Source: Maribacter polysaccharolyticus
Lineage (GTDB): Bacteria; Bacteroidota; Bacteroidia; Flavobacteriales; Flavobacteriaceae
Length of the DNA stretch: 64,000 nt
Direction: 5' to 3'
Assembly (NCBI RefSeq): GCF_028882255.1
Contig: NZ_JARBUY010000003.1
Coordinates: forward strand, 581,018 to 645,017
The notes under the pieces are model-generated. The model had not been told where the DNA came from, did no database searches, and was given only the letters and a program-made list of their open reading frames with translations. Of the stretch, positions 1-8,619 are shown one piece after another. Numbering within the stretch: the first letter of the stretch is position 1; every line of letters begins with the position of its first letter. A program made the translations under genes and the position numbers.

Positions 1-261
1 GGGAATCTGTAATGTGGTTTTGACCCTAGGGCAAGAAAAACGGGTGACACCCATTTGTGTGGGGGTTTTGGGCAGGTAACCCGGCTTTTAAAAAAGAAAG
101 GGAAGCTATTTCGGCTTCCCTTCTTTAAAACACAATTATGAACAGCAATAAGAATTAAAGGTGGTATTGGGGGTTTTCACTTTTGTGGTTTGGTATGGTT
201 TTTTAAATAAACTGGTCTTAAAAATTATATAAACACCCTTTACATCCTAATTTGGATATTC
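1..261. other. Intergenic region at the left edge
   Basis: No convincing gene is visible here. The stretch holds a GC-rich imperfect repeat zone (about 1-85) and one hairpin (94-126, listed separately). The gene feeding into the hairpin from the left lies outside the window. Confidence 0.5.
94..126. terminator. Bidirectional intrinsic terminator
   Basis: An A-rich/T-rich flanked hairpin: AAAGGGAAGC pairs with GCTTCCCTT across a short loop, with an A-run before and a TTCTTT run after the stem. The symmetrical flanks suit termination on both strands. It lies downstream of the minus-strand permease at 262-1395 and would also end any plus-strand gene left of the window. Confidence 0.6.
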
Positions 262-1395
262 TTATTGATTGTTCTCATTGGTTGAAATCATCGAAAATCC
301 TTCGGCTTTTTCTTCTTTTTTACTTGTTTTTAATTTTTGTATGAGCACGGGGGCAAAGGAAATGACCACCATGGCCATGCCTAAAAGGACAAGATTGATC
401 CCAGGGATGAAAAAATCACTGAATGAAAATACACCAATGATCAAAAGTGTCGAAAAAGGTAAGGAACAAGCCAATATATTCACCCCGAAATTGATGTCGA
501 ACGTGGGCTCTTTTTGCTCGTCTTTATCTTCCATGGAACTTATGGCACTCATATGGGCATAAGGCCAAAAGCTACATGAACTTTGAGGAAATACCACTAG
601 GAGTAAAATCATGGCCGGGGCAAGGCCGGGTACCAAGAAAACAAAGATGCCCGATAATAAAAAGGCAATTCCTGCACGTCTTACCAATAGGGATAGGATC
701 ATTCCGAATTCACCCGGGTTTATGCGCACGGCCATACCGATGAACAAAAGGACCAACGGGGTCATCAATACCTTCATACTTAGTACGGTGTTTTGAAGAA
801 AACCAGGCAATGAGCTTAAATCCAACCCAAAGCTAAGCATGATCATTCCTAAAACGATCACGATATTGATAGGTTCATTGATCAAGGACAAAAACAAACT
901 TTTTAGTTTGCCACCTGTAGAGGTGCCGGCTTCTTTGAGAGCCCTTTTATGGTACCAATGCATGGCCAATAGATATAACAGGATAAGACCGAAAACCTTA
1001 TTGCCTACATCTGCCAAGGCAGCCAAGGCAAGGGAGTCGTCCCCAATGTAAACAACAAGAAAGGGGAAACATGACAATCCTGGCGCCAAGGAAGGCAGTA
1101 ACATCATCAAGGTTCTTTTTTTTGCATTTTCCTCCGTTGGTAATGAGCTCGCAAGCACGTATTTTGATGCGAGTAACATCAAAAGGTTGAAACAGAGTGC
1201 CAATAGGGGGAAAACCAAGAGTGTTCCCTTTAGTTCTATTTTCAGTAAGGCGGCGAAAATCGTTGCGGGTAAGGCAACGCTGAGAACAAGTACTTTGACC
1301 CCTTTTAAATCCTGTTTCGCAACTTTTTTCTGCAAAAAAATTCCTAGCCCTATGATGATTAATAGTTCTAAAGTTTTTTGTAAAGCAAAATTCAT
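262..1395 (-). CDS. AEC-family (auxin efflux carrier-like) permease
   Basis: A polytopic membrane protein of about 377 residues with roughly ten hydrophobic segments and two halves, as in AEC/bile-acid-type carriers. Segments reading PSLAPGLSCFPF and PLVLLFIGMAV resemble the conserved Pro/Gly regions of that family. The C-terminus is a charged tail (KTSKKEEKAEGF). I place the start at the ATG at 1395; a TTG six bases upstream is a weaker choice. It is the last gene of a minus-strand set with a Tat-exported aminotransferase, a lipoprotein and a TonB receptor. It could carry the amino or keto acid handled by that locus, but the substrate is unknown. Confidence 0.75.
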   Translation of the reverse strand: MNFALQKTLELLIIIGLGIFLQKKVAKQDLKGVKVLVLSVALPATIFAALLKIELKGTLLVFPLLALCFNLLMLLASKYVLASSLPTEENAKKRTLMMLLPSLAPGLSCFPFLVVYIGDDSLALAALADVGNKVFGLILLYLLAMHWYHKRALKEAGTSTGGKLKSLFLSLINEPINIVIVLGMIMLSFGLDLSSLPGFLQNTVLSMKVLMTPLVLLFIGMAVRINPGEFGMILSLLVRRAGIAFLLSGIFVFLVPGLAPAMILLLVVFPQSSCSFWPYAHMSAISSMEDKDEQKEPTFDINFGVNILACSLPFSTLLIIGVFSFSDFFIPGINLVLLGMAMVVISFAPVLIQKLKTSKKEEKAEGFSMISTNENNQ

Positions 1396-1517
1396 ACTCA
1401 ATTAAGTTTTTGATGAAGCGTTCCTAATACATTTTTCAGTTGCCAACACTAAAGGCCCGAAGCTGGAAATGTTCGATATCCGGCTTCAAGCGCTTTGGTC
1501 AACAGTTCAAACTTAAT

Positions 1518-2714
1518 TTACACGAGTACTTTTCCGAGGGCGGCAGTAAACAATTTCATTTCATCCATGGTACCCATACTTACACGACACCACGTTTTAT
1601 CCATGAATTCAAAAGCCCTGACACCTACTTTTTCAGCTGTCATTTTTTCCAAAAAGGCCTTGCCTTCCATTTCGATAGGGAAAATCATAAAGCTGGTATG
1701 GGATTCAACGGGTTTGTGGCCCATTTCCTTTAGTGCTTCAAAGACATATTTTCTTGATGCGGCATTCAGGTCCCTTGATTTTTTCTGGAATGCTATATCG
1801 TCCATACTGGATAGGGCAGCAAATATGGAGGTGTAGGATATGCCCATTCCTCCCCTTGTTATTTTTTGGATCTTATCCAAAGTAGCGGGGGTGGCCACAC
1901 CATAACCTACACGTAGACCGGCCATACCATGTATTTTGGAGAATGTTCTGGCTACGATGACATCTTTGCCTTCATTGACCAAAGAAACCATACTCTGTTT
2001 GGAATGTCCGTCTTCCAAAAAGCCTAAGTAAGCTTCATCTACGAAGACAGGTACCTTTTCGGAAACTTTGGAACAGAAATCCCTTAATTTCTTAGCATCG
2101 GTCAATGTTCCTGTTGGGTTGTTCGGATTACAGATATAAACCAATTTGGTGTCGGCATCTATGGCTTTTTCCATGGCATCCAAATCGTGTGACCAATCAT
2201 CCTTTAACGGGATGGCTTTCCATGTACCTCCGGTGGCCTGGGCAACTTTGATCAAGGACATGTACGACGGATCGGCAGAAACGACATTACCACCATCTTT
2301 GAAAAATACCATGGCCGTTTTTTCCAAAATATCGGAAGAACCGGGGCCCATGATGATGTTTTTGGCATCTACCCCTTCATACTTGGCGATTTTATCCATG
2401 AGATCGAACAATTCTTGCCATGCATATCGGTTACCTTTTTTGGCTACTTTCTGCAAAGCCTCGATGGCCATTGGTGAAGGTCCGTAAGGGTTTTCATTGG
2501 CATTCAATTTTGCCATAAGGTCGACCGTATTGGTCACATTATACGGTAAATACTCTTTAAAGAAAGGAGTATAAGGTAGGTTTCCTTGGGCATCTAGCTT
2601 CAAGGGGGACGATGGGAATGCGCCATAGGTCAAATAAGGTGCTGCCATAACGCCAGCTGCCGTAAGCATACCTTTTTTAAGCCATTCCCTTCTGTTTACT
2701 GTTGTTGTTTTCAT
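1518..2714 (-). CDS. Tat-exported PLP aminotransferase (HisC-like, class I/II)
   Basis: A fold-type I PLP enzyme of 398 residues. The N-terminus has twin arginines R8-R9 in NRREWLKKG followed by a hydrophobic stretch (about 15-31) ending near an Ala/Gly region, which is a Tat signal. The catalytic core shows NENPYGP (about 73-79), NPNNPTG (196-202), VDEAYLG (225-231) and the PLP lysine K260 in ARTFSKIHG, with the substrate arginine R268 in GLRVGYG. The closest family is histidinol-phosphate aminotransferase, but those enzymes are cytoplasmic. Tat export implies that it folds with PLP in the cytoplasm and works in the periplasm. Only 32 bp separate it from the lipoprotein gene upstream, so the two are probably co-transcribed. 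The substrate is unknown; a role in processing an imported amino compound is inference. Confidence 0.85.
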   Translation of the reverse strand: MKTTTVNRREWLKKGMLTAAGVMAAPYLTYGAFPSSPLKLDAQGNLPYTPFFKEYLPYNVTNTVDLMAKLNANENPYGPSPMAIEALQKVAKKGNRYAWQELFDLMDKIAKYEGVDAKNIIMGPGSSDILEKTAMVFFKDGGNVVSADPSYMSLIKVAQATGGTWKAIPLKDDWSHDLDAMEKAIDADTKLVYICNPNNPTGTLTDAKKLRDFCSKVSEKVPVFVDEAYLGFLEDGHSKQSMVSLVNEGKDVIVARTFSKIHGMAGLRVGYGVATPATLDKIQKITRGGMGISYTSIFAALSSMDDIAFQKKSRDLNAASRKYVFEALKEMGHKPVESHTSFMIFPIEMEGKAFLEKMTAEKVGVRAFEFMDKTWCRVSMGTMDEMKLFTAALGKVLV

Positions 2715-2746
2715 AATATGTGTGTTTTAATTTATAAGCGATTATA

Positions 2747-3238
2747 TTAATTCGATTCTACGGGGTCGGCATTGCTTCCGATGTCCCCAGCGGCCAATAT
2801 CGTACCAGTGCTGTCATAAATGTTGATATGGGCATCCAATGTCGAAAGGGATTCGTAAAAATCGGTGTCGGTGACGGTATAAAACTTACTTTCGTCCAAT
2901 TCACCCGTACTGCCGTCCACATCATAGATAGACATTAACACCGATGATTCATCACCGATGGCCCCATCAAGTATACTTACCGGCAGCAATTCGGAATCCG
3001 TGGTGTTATATAAAGATACCTGTATAAGGGTCCGTGAAAGTGTAGGCTCTTCCCAGAAGACCACTCGTCCGTAAACGTCGGTTGCGGCATCGACCGAGCT
3101 GATGGTATAGGCCATATAACTAGATAAGGTTCCACCGCCTTCCGCAGTTTCCAATTCGGGTTCCAAACGGTCTTGTTCGCAAGAAAAAAGACCAATACTT
3201 AGGAGGATTATAAATATATTTCTAAAAGATATTTTCAT
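2747..3238 (-). CDS. Small acidic lipoprotein of unknown function
   Basis: The protein has 163 residues. A signal peptide ends in GLFSC with the lipid-attachment cysteine at residue 20. The mature part is acidic and apparently beta-rich (VYGRVVFWEEP, LIQVSLYNTTD), without a motif I can assign; it faintly resembles CHRD or SOD-like beta sandwiches. It sits 34 bp downstream of the TonB receptor gene and just before the Tat aminotransferase. It may be a surface partner of the receptor, in the place a SusD protein takes in other loci, but it is far too short to be SusD. Confidence 0.6.
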   Translation of the reverse strand: MKISFRNIFIILLSIGLFSCEQDRLEPELETAEGGGTLSSYMAYTISSVDAATDVYGRVVFWEEPTLSRTLIQVSLYNTTDSELLPVSILDGAIGDESSVLMSIYDVDGSTGELDESKFYTVTDTDFYESLSTLDAHINIYDSTGTILAAGDIGSNADPVESN

Positions 3239-3272
3239 AGTTGTGATATTTTAATTCATTTATTGACAAATC

Positions 3273-6227
3273 TTATAGGCTAAAAGTTATCCTTCCAAAA
3301 TAATATGCTCCATTGGAACCTTGCTGATAATTGGAATAAAGATAGAATCCTCTGTTCTCATTCCTTTGGATTTCAGGATACTGATTGAAGATGTTATTAC
3401 CTCCAACCGTTAGACTAAGTTTATCAGAAAAGGCATAGGTGATACCAAGGTCAACTGTAAATTCCGGTGTGTAGAATTGATCGGCATACCCATAGCTACC
3501 ATCTAACAAAGTACCTTCGTAAGAATCCAATGCGGTAACACCTCCCCAACGAACACCGGTCAGCATGGTAGACCATTTTCCTATTTTGTAATTTAAGGTG
3601 CCTAAGTATTTTGAACTTGGGGTTCCCTTTTCAAATTGGCCAATAGAGCCTCTGGTGATATACTTTTCTATAAGTTCCTCTTCGGTCAATACAGTATTTA
3701 AATCGGGTACAACAGCTTGGTCGAATTTATTTTCCCTAAGGGTAGCTGAAAGGGTAAAGTCCAATTTGCCATCGCCCAAACCGGTTTCATAGTTGGCCAC
3801 TATTTCTACCCCTTTGGTGCTGATATCCCCACCGTTGATCCTGAAGCTTGCTTGACCAGCGCCTATGATTGGATCAAGAACGGGGGCATCGCTTGAAGTG
3901 AATTGGGAGGTAGTAAAGATCCTATCCTTGATTTTAATGGAATACGCATCTACGGTCAGGTTAAAGTTATTGGTGATCTTTGCGGTAAATCCGACACTGA
4001 AGTTGGTCGATGTTTCTTGGTCCAATATATCCAAGCCTATGGCTTTGGCAGCTGCACTACCATTACGGTACAGCACGGCATCATAAGGGATTTCATCGAT
4101 AAAATAGGTGTAGCCTTGGGAATAGTTAAGCTCTTGTAAGGAGGGCGCCCTGTAGCCAGAACTGAAAGAACCTCTTAAAGAGAAATTATCCCCAATGGAA
4201 TATCTAGATGATAGTTTCCCTGTCACAACGTTTCCAAAGTCCGAATAGTTTTCTAAACGTACGGCACCGCCTAGGAAGAAATTTTCGGTTACATCAAGTT
4301 CCAAATCCAAGTAAGCTGCAATTACCGAACGCCATGAGTCACTTTCGTTTATGGGTGAAAATCCGTTGAAACACTGGCATCCGGGAGAGTAGCCTTTCGC
4401 TTGGTACTGGCTAATGCCGGCATATTCCAGCTCGATAGGGTCTCCATTTGAATCTACAAGTTGGTTCCCGTTTAAATCTTCCAAAGGAAATCCGTCAGGA
4501 CCTACAAGTTCTTGGTTATCCTCACTAGCGGTGATAAAACCGGCATCACCGGAAGTGTAACTTTCTTCCTGTCCGGCTATGATTTGATAATTTTCCACAC
4601 GGAATTCGATTCCACCGGCAACGTTTAGACCTTCCAAGATGTCATCGTAATACGTTGATACATCAAAGTTCCCCGTGTCTTGTAAGAAGCTGTGGGTACC
4701 CACGTTCATGTCGGTTGGTGAACTATCACCAAGACTTGCGTTCCAGGTGTTGAACATTCCGATATCCATGTTGTTCTTGCCAAAAGTATTACTGAAATCG
4801 AAATCAAAATCGCCTATCTTACCAGAAACCCCGGCAGTCAATCCTAAGTTGGTCTGGTTGGTGTACATTTGAGGTCTGAAGCCGTTCGGATATAAATAAT
4901 AACTGGTTCGGTCAGATTGGTCAGCCCTCCTATAGTAACAACTGAATCCTTCGGTGTACTTAAATCCAAGATCGCCGTAGGAATAAAAATCGACATCTTC
5001 GGAAATGGGAATTTCAAGATTGAACCCCAGTCCACCTTGATTGATCAAAGGGTTCCCTGCATAGGTGGCTACATCGTATTGTTCCAAGCCCCTAGCTTCC
5101 ATTAAGCCGGAAACCGTTCTGAGCTCATCGGCCAAAGCGGTGTCTCCGGCAGCAAGTGCACTAACCAATTCCGGGTTGGTAATGATGACATTGCCTTCGG
5201 TTGTGGTAGTTTCGTTATTGAGATAGCCATCGCTATATAGGGTAAACCTGTCTTCGGGAAGTACACTGGCACGGATGGTCCTATCGGCTTGCTTGAACAT
5301 CCCTGTAATATTTAAATAACCCCCGTTATCAAAGGAGAATCCGTAATTACCATCGAACTGGTAGTTTAATCCGTCGGGGGTTCCCGTACCGGCTTCTATT
5401 AGGCTTATTTCTTCGTCTGAAAGATCGGAGTAACTGAAATCGGGGGATTGGTTGGTATACCCACCCCCGGTCAACGTACCGGTAAATTTATCGGTTCCTT
5501 TTTTAAGGATAATGTTAATGACCCCGGCTATGGCATCTGAACCATATTGTGCAGAGGCCCCATCCCTTAAAATCTCAACACGTTCGATAGATCCTGAGGG
5601 GATGAAACTCATATCTACGGAGTTGGCATCGGTGCCTGTCTGGGTACCGGCCAAAAGTGCTGAAGTATGTCTTCTTTTTCCATTGATCAACACCAACATT
5701 TGGTTGGGTGCCAGACCTCTTAAAGAGGGTGCGATGACTTGGGAAGCCAAATCCCCACCTTGGGATTGGTAAGCCGTAAATGAAGGGGCTGTCTTGGTCA
5801 ACATTTGTGAGAGGTCGACATCGGGCATGTTCACTGCATTCTCACTGATCGAGATAACATCGATCGGAACCGCTGTCTTTAATTTTGTTCTTGGTTGCCC
5901 CCGTGAACCGATTACAATGGCCTCGGTCAATTGTTCGGCAGATTCCTTAAGGGTCAGATTGATAGTGGTCTGCCCATTAATCGCAACTTCTTCCGTGGCG
6001 TATCCGATATAGGAGAAAACCAAAGTACCCGTGCTAGGGGCGTTGGGAATGGAGTAGTTTCCGTCAAAATCCGAAATGACACCTATTGTCGAGCCTTTCA
6101 CCCGTATGTTTACACCAGGTAAAGGTCCTGTACTATCGTAGGTAGTTCCCGAAATGGAAATTTCTTGCGCAGTGGCAAGAAATACTGAGTTGATCAGAAG
6201 GAGTGTTAGTAAATGGATTTTCTTCAT
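3273..6227 (-). CDS. TonB-dependent outer-membrane receptor
   Basis: A protein of 984 residues with a signal peptide (1-20), a carboxypeptidase-regulatory-like beta domain (about 22-110, with GVNIRVKGSTIG and FDGNYSI), a plug domain (about 115-245, with LRGLAPNQMLVLINGKRRH) and a long beta-barrel ending in an aromatic segment (YYFGRITFSL). It imports a ligand across the outer membrane using TonB energy. There is no adjacent SusD. The neighbours downstream on the same strand are a lipoprotein, a Tat aminotransferase and an AEC permease, and an Lrp/AsnC gene lies divergently upstream. An amino-acid-like or peptide ligand is a reasonable inference, though a siderophore is not excluded. Confidence 0.9.
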   Translation of the reverse strand: MKKIHLLTLLLINSVFLATAQEISISGTTYDSTGPLPGVNIRVKGSTIGVISDFDGNYSIPNAPSTGTLVFSYIGYATEEVAINGQTTINLTLKESAEQLTEAIVIGSRGQPRTKLKTAVPIDVISISENAVNMPDVDLSQMLTKTAPSFTAYQSQGGDLASQVIAPSLRGLAPNQMLVLINGKRRHTSALLAGTQTGTDANSVDMSFIPSGSIERVEILRDGASAQYGSDAIAGVINIILKKGTDKFTGTLTGGGYTNQSPDFSYSDLSDEEISLIEAGTGTPDGLNYQFDGNYGFSFDNGGYLNITGMFKQADRTIRASVLPEDRFTLYSDGYLNNETTTTEGNVIITNPELVSALAAGDTALADELRTVSGLMEARGLEQYDVATYAGNPLINQGGLGFNLEIPISEDVDFYSYGDLGFKYTEGFSCYYRRADQSDRTSYYLYPNGFRPQMYTNQTNLGLTAGVSGKIGDFDFDFSNTFGKNNMDIGMFNTWNASLGDSSPTDMNVGTHSFLQDTGNFDVSTYYDDILEGLNVAGGIEFRVENYQIIAGQEESYTSGDAGFITASEDNQELVGPDGFPLEDLNGNQLVDSNGDPIELEYAGISQYQAKGYSPGCQCFNGFSPINESDSWRSVIAAYLDLELDVTENFFLGGAVRLENYSDFGNVVTGKLSSRYSIGDNFSLRGSFSSGYRAPSLQELNYSQGYTYFIDEIPYDAVLYRNGSAAAKAIGLDILDQETSTNFSVGFTAKITNNFNLTVDAYSIKIKDRIFTTSQFTSSDAPVLDPIIGAGQASFRINGGDISTKGVEIVANYETGLGDGKLDFTLSATLRENKFDQAVVPDLNTVLTEEELIEKYITRGSIGQFEKGTPSSKYLGTLNYKIGKWSTMLTGVRWGGVTALDSYEGTLLDGSYGYADQFYTPEFTVDLGITYAFSDKLSLTVGGNNIFNQYPEIQRNENRGFYLYSNYQQGSNGAYYFGRITFSL

Positions 6228-6768
6228 AAGTCTAGAGTGTTAGTTAGTTGCTTATTTAAACCATATCCTTTACGTGCAGAAGGTGTAGACCCATGCATTT
6301 TTTGTTTATGGTTAAGAAAAGTTCCGGACACTTTTTCTGTTGCTTCCTATGGTCGATAGACAACCAAAAGTCACACTAGCAATATTAGCTATTGTTCGAA
6401 TGAATTAAAAACAGGGAATTGGCAGAATTGCTGAATAAAATACACCATATTCAAAATAATATAAACATAAAGCAGAAATATTAAAAAAAACTGGTAATAA
6501 TTCAGAATTGGTTTTTGGAAACCCCAAAAACCTATTTAATCTGTATTTATTGGTTTTAAGACATTTTTATGAAAATAATAATTAGCCCTATGGGAGAATA
6601 TGTAATATGTATTGAAAGGGCATTTATATTAATAAAAAAACACCAAAAAATATAAAAGACTGAATTATATTTACTTAAAACCAGATAACTATTGCATAAT
6701 TGCAGATATTTTAAAGCTGTTTTGAATAATGGCCCATCAAGACCTTAACAGGAAAAACCATATGTAAC
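6228..6768. promoter_or_regulatory. Divergent control region between TonB receptor and Lrp genes
   Basis: 541 bp without a gene, very AT-rich between about 6400 and 6720. It must hold the promoters of the receptor operon (minus) and the Lrp gene (plus). I see several A/T runs but no clean TAnnTTTG element or clear inverted repeat, so no exact site is called. Lrp-type proteins bind loosely conserved AT-rich DNA, which fits the composition. Confidence 0.45.
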
Positions 6769-7230
6769 ATGAAAAATAAATTAGATCAAGTCGATTATAA
6801 GATCATTTCAATTTTAAGTGATGATGCACAGATGCCCTTTACCGAGGTGGCCAAAAAACTGATCGTTTCTCCGGGTACGATCCATTCCAGGGTTCGAAAA
6901 ATGAGGGAAATGGGATTGATTACGGGAGCTAGCTTAAAACTTGACTATGCCAACATCGGATGGAAACTGACCGTTTTCTTGGGTATTTATTTAAGTCAAA
7001 GTTCGTTGTATAAACAGGTCATGGACGATCTTATCGGTATCAAAGAGGTCGTAAGGATCCATCATACCACGGGGAAATACGACATTTTCATTAAAATGCA
7101 CACTCGGGACAGCATGCATTACAGGGAGGTGTACCAGGACCAGATCTTATCGATCGAAGGCATAAAAGGAGTGGAGTCTTTTATTTCGGTCGAGGAAAAA
7201 CTCAGTAGGCATATCGAATTCGGTATGTAA
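6769..7230 (+). CDS. Lrp/AsnC family transcriptional regulator
   Basis: The protein has 153 residues. The N-terminal winged HTH (about 4-65) begins LDQVDYKIISILSDDAQMPF, the hallmark of the family, and continues with the recognition helix region SPGTIHSRVRKM. The C-terminal ligand-binding RAM domain (about 70-150) includes GKYDIFIKMH and IEGIKGVESF. These proteins form octamers and respond to amino acids. It is divergent from the TonB receptor-lipoprotein-aminotransferase-permease set and is the obvious candidate for its local regulator. Confidence 0.9.
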   Translation: MKNKLDQVDYKIISILSDDAQMPFTEVAKKLIVSPGTIHSRVRKMREMGLITGASLKLDYANIGWKLTVFLGIYLSQSSLYKQVMDDLIGIKEVVRIHHTTGKYDIFIKMHTRDSMHYREVYQDQILSIEGIKGVESFISVEEKLSRHIEFGM

Positions 7231-7566
7231 AACCGCCCTTCCGTACCTTCCCTGAAACGGCTGCGCCTTCCCCTTAATGACGTAACTCTGATTTTACCTT
7301 CCCGGTTTGCTCCTGTTTTTCTTTTACTACGTTCATATTTGCCTTCAGGCGAATTCCATTTAGGGGCACCTCCGTATCGTATAGATTGATTTTTATATCA
7401 CAAAATGTGATGGCTGTAACAATTCTGTCGTGATTGTAATAATCCCATTGAATTTTCTGGGTTTTGATGTTAAAAAGGAATTCAAAAAATGAGAATATGA
7501 CAAAATAAAAGTGTATTTTTGTCATATTGATAAATTAATACATTCCATTTTATTAAATATACGGTT
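7231..7566. other. Intergenic region between Lrp gene and small secreted protein gene
   Basis: 336 bp. It holds a -7-like element TATTTTTG at 7514-7521, positioned to start a transcript about 40 bases before the next plus-strand gene. A minus-strand open frame (7274-7525) exists, but I do not accept it as a gene (see rejected items). Confidence 0.4.
7514..7521 (+). promoter_or_regulatory. Bacteroidota -7 promoter element (TATTTTTG)
   Basis: A perfect match to TAnnTTTG, 45 bp before the start codon at 7567. I cannot identify a clear -33 TTTG at the usual spacing, so confidence is moderate. Confidence 0.4.
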
Positions 7567-7908
7567 ATGAAAAAAATAGGTTTTCTACTTATAGCGATGA
7601 TTTTTATAGGTTCAGGTTGTATTTATGCGAATACGGAACCGATTACCACTAAAAAATTGACGAATCAGATCACTAAAATATTATTGAGCAAGGAAATTCC
7701 GGATGAAATAAAAGGTTCGGTTGCCGAATTACGATTGGCCATTGATAGTTTTGGGGAAATTCAGGTGCTTTCCATCAATACAACCGATAGGAATTTGGAG
7801 AATTATCTGATGGAAGCCGTTCATAACAACTTAGTGAACAAAGGTACCTTTAAGCCTGGTAAAGTATATCGTATTCCCATTTTGGTGAGTGCGGACAATG
7901 AAGAATAA
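7567..7908 (+). CDS. Small secreted protein of unknown function
   Basis: The protein has 113 residues with a signal peptide (MKKIGFLLIAMIFIGSGCIYA). The mature part is one small domain with the pattern AELRLAIDSFGEIQVLSIN followed by LENYLMEAVHNNL and KPGKVYRIPILV. This resembles the TonB C-terminal-like fold in which a residue linking to an outer partner precedes a last strand. It is found as a stand-alone gene with its own promoter and a strong terminator behind it. The lipoprotein at 59493-59972 has a comparable C-terminal pattern. The function is not known. Confidence 0.6.
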   Translation: MKKIGFLLIAMIFIGSGCIYANTEPITTKKLTNQITKILLSKEIPDEIKGSVAELRLAIDSFGEIQVLSINTTDRNLENYLMEAVHNNLVNKGTFKPGKVYRIPILVSADNEE

Positions 7909-7947
7909 CTTCGCGGTAAACGAATAGGATTATTTTTAGGAGTGCGG

Positions 7948-7980
7948 AAAGCCGATGTTATCTAACATTGGCTTTTTTTT
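7948..7980 (+). terminator. Intrinsic terminator
   Basis: AAAGCCGATGTTA pairs with TAACATTGGCTTT (one G-T pair) around a short loop, followed by a run of eight T. It lies 40 bp after the stop of the secreted protein gene on the plus strand. Confidence 0.85.
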
Positions 7981-8073
7981 AGTATGAAATTTTCCCCCGT
8001 ACGATGTGTAAAGTTGGATTAAGACAGGTAAAACGGGCATTTGTTAGGGCATAAGGATTTTTGGATCACAAGG

Positions 8074-8505
8074 TTATAAAGGCAAGAAAGATTTTTGATT
8101 ACTGATGTCCTCGGCCAAATCACCAACAGTCTTGTTTTCCAGATTTTCAAGTAGGTTTACCCGATATGCGGCGGCAAAATCATGTAGGGGACAAGGTTGT
8201 TCGGCATTGCAGTTTTCAATACTGAGTAAACAGGCATTTAACTTGTTTTCACCATCTATCACGGAAATGATATCGATCAACGGGGTTTTCATATTGTTTT
8301 CATTAAGATAGAAACCGCCATGGGGTCCGCGTGTCGAAGAAACGATATTGTGTTTGGTAAGATCTTGCAATAATTTGGAAATATACGCTTGTGGAACGTT
8401 TATGGGACCGCTGATATTCTTGGCCATGATTTTATTGGATTCACTGGAATTTACGGCCAAATACAGTACGGCTTTCAGGGCATACTTGGATGAATTGGAA
8501 AACAT
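8074..8505 (-). CDS. Rrf2 family regulator, NsrR-like (divergent from nos cluster)
   Basis: The protein has 143 residues with an Rrf2 winged helix (1-65; RGPHGGFYL is the wing) and three cysteines C92, C99 and C105 (C-x6-C-x5-C) of the kind that bind an Fe-S cluster in NsrR and IscR. NsrR proteins sense nitric oxide. The gene is divergent from the nos cluster, with a Rrf2-type operator candidate (8541-8553) and an FNR-like box (8559-8572) between them. The same cysteine spacing occurs in the second Rrf2 protein at 23944-24378. Control of nos and of itself is inferred from position. Confidence 0.85.
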   Translation of the reverse strand: MFSNSSKYALKAVLYLAVNSSESNKIMAKNISGPINVPQAYISKLLQDLTKHNIVSSTRGPHGGFYLNENNMKTPLIDIISVIDGENKLNACLLSIENCNAEQPCPLHDFAAAYRVNLLENLENKTVGDLAEDISNQKSFLPL

Positions 8506-8528
8506 ATGGTATAGGGAATTATATTCAA

Positions 8529-8536
8529 CAAAGATT
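8529..8536 (-). promoter_or_regulatory. -7 element candidate of the nos-divergent rrf2 gene
   Basis: Read on the minus strand it is AATCTTTG, one mismatch from TAnnTTTG. Its first base is exactly 29.5 bp from the centre of the FNR-like box at 8559-8572, the same spacing as on the nos side, so the box may serve both directions. The Rrf2 operator candidate at 8541-8553 lies just upstream of it. Confidence 0.4.
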
Positions 8537-8540
8537 AAAA

Positions 8541-8553
8541 GATATTTTTATCC
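8541..8553 (-). promoter_or_regulatory. Rrf2 operator candidate (site 1)
   Basis: Minus-strand reading is GGATAAAAATATC, matching two other sites in this window (23911-23924, 24426-24439) with consensus GGAYAAAAATRTCC. It sits between the -7 element of the divergent rrf2 gene and the FNR-like box, where a bound repressor would block both. Confidence 0.55.
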
Positions 8554-8558
8554 GAAAT

Positions 8559-8572
8559 ATGATTTATATCAT
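8559..8572. promoter_or_regulatory. FNR-like box before nos cluster
   Basis: A perfect palindrome ATGAT-TTAT-ATCAT, close to the FNR consensus TTGAT-N4-ATCAA. Its centre (8565.5) is 29.5 bp from the first base of TATTTTTA (8595-8602), which places it at about -41.5 from the predicted start of transcription, the class II activation position. The FNR-type regulator at 40601-41302 is the likely ligand. Confidence 0.7.
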
Positions 8573-8594
8573 TTTTCCATGGGTTAAACCACTT

Positions 8595-8602
8595 TATTTT
8601 TA
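8595..8602 (+). promoter_or_regulatory. -7 element of the nos promoter (TATTTTTA)
   Basis: It matches TAnnTTTG except for the last base. The predicted start is near 8607, which gives a short leader before the cytochrome c gene. Spacing to the FNR-like box is the same as at the cco and usp promoters. Confidence 0.55.
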
Positions 8603-8619
8603 CGGACTAATTTAATAAA

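Noticed and set aside
1453-1490. Hairpin between the permease and aminotransferase genes as a terminator
   Set aside because: GAAGCTGGA/TCCGGCTTC forms a fair stem, but no T-run follows on either strand.
7274-7525. Possible 83-residue minus-strand gene
   Set aside because: Composition is unremarkable, no family is recognised, and its start overlaps the predicted promoter of the plus-strand gene at 7567.
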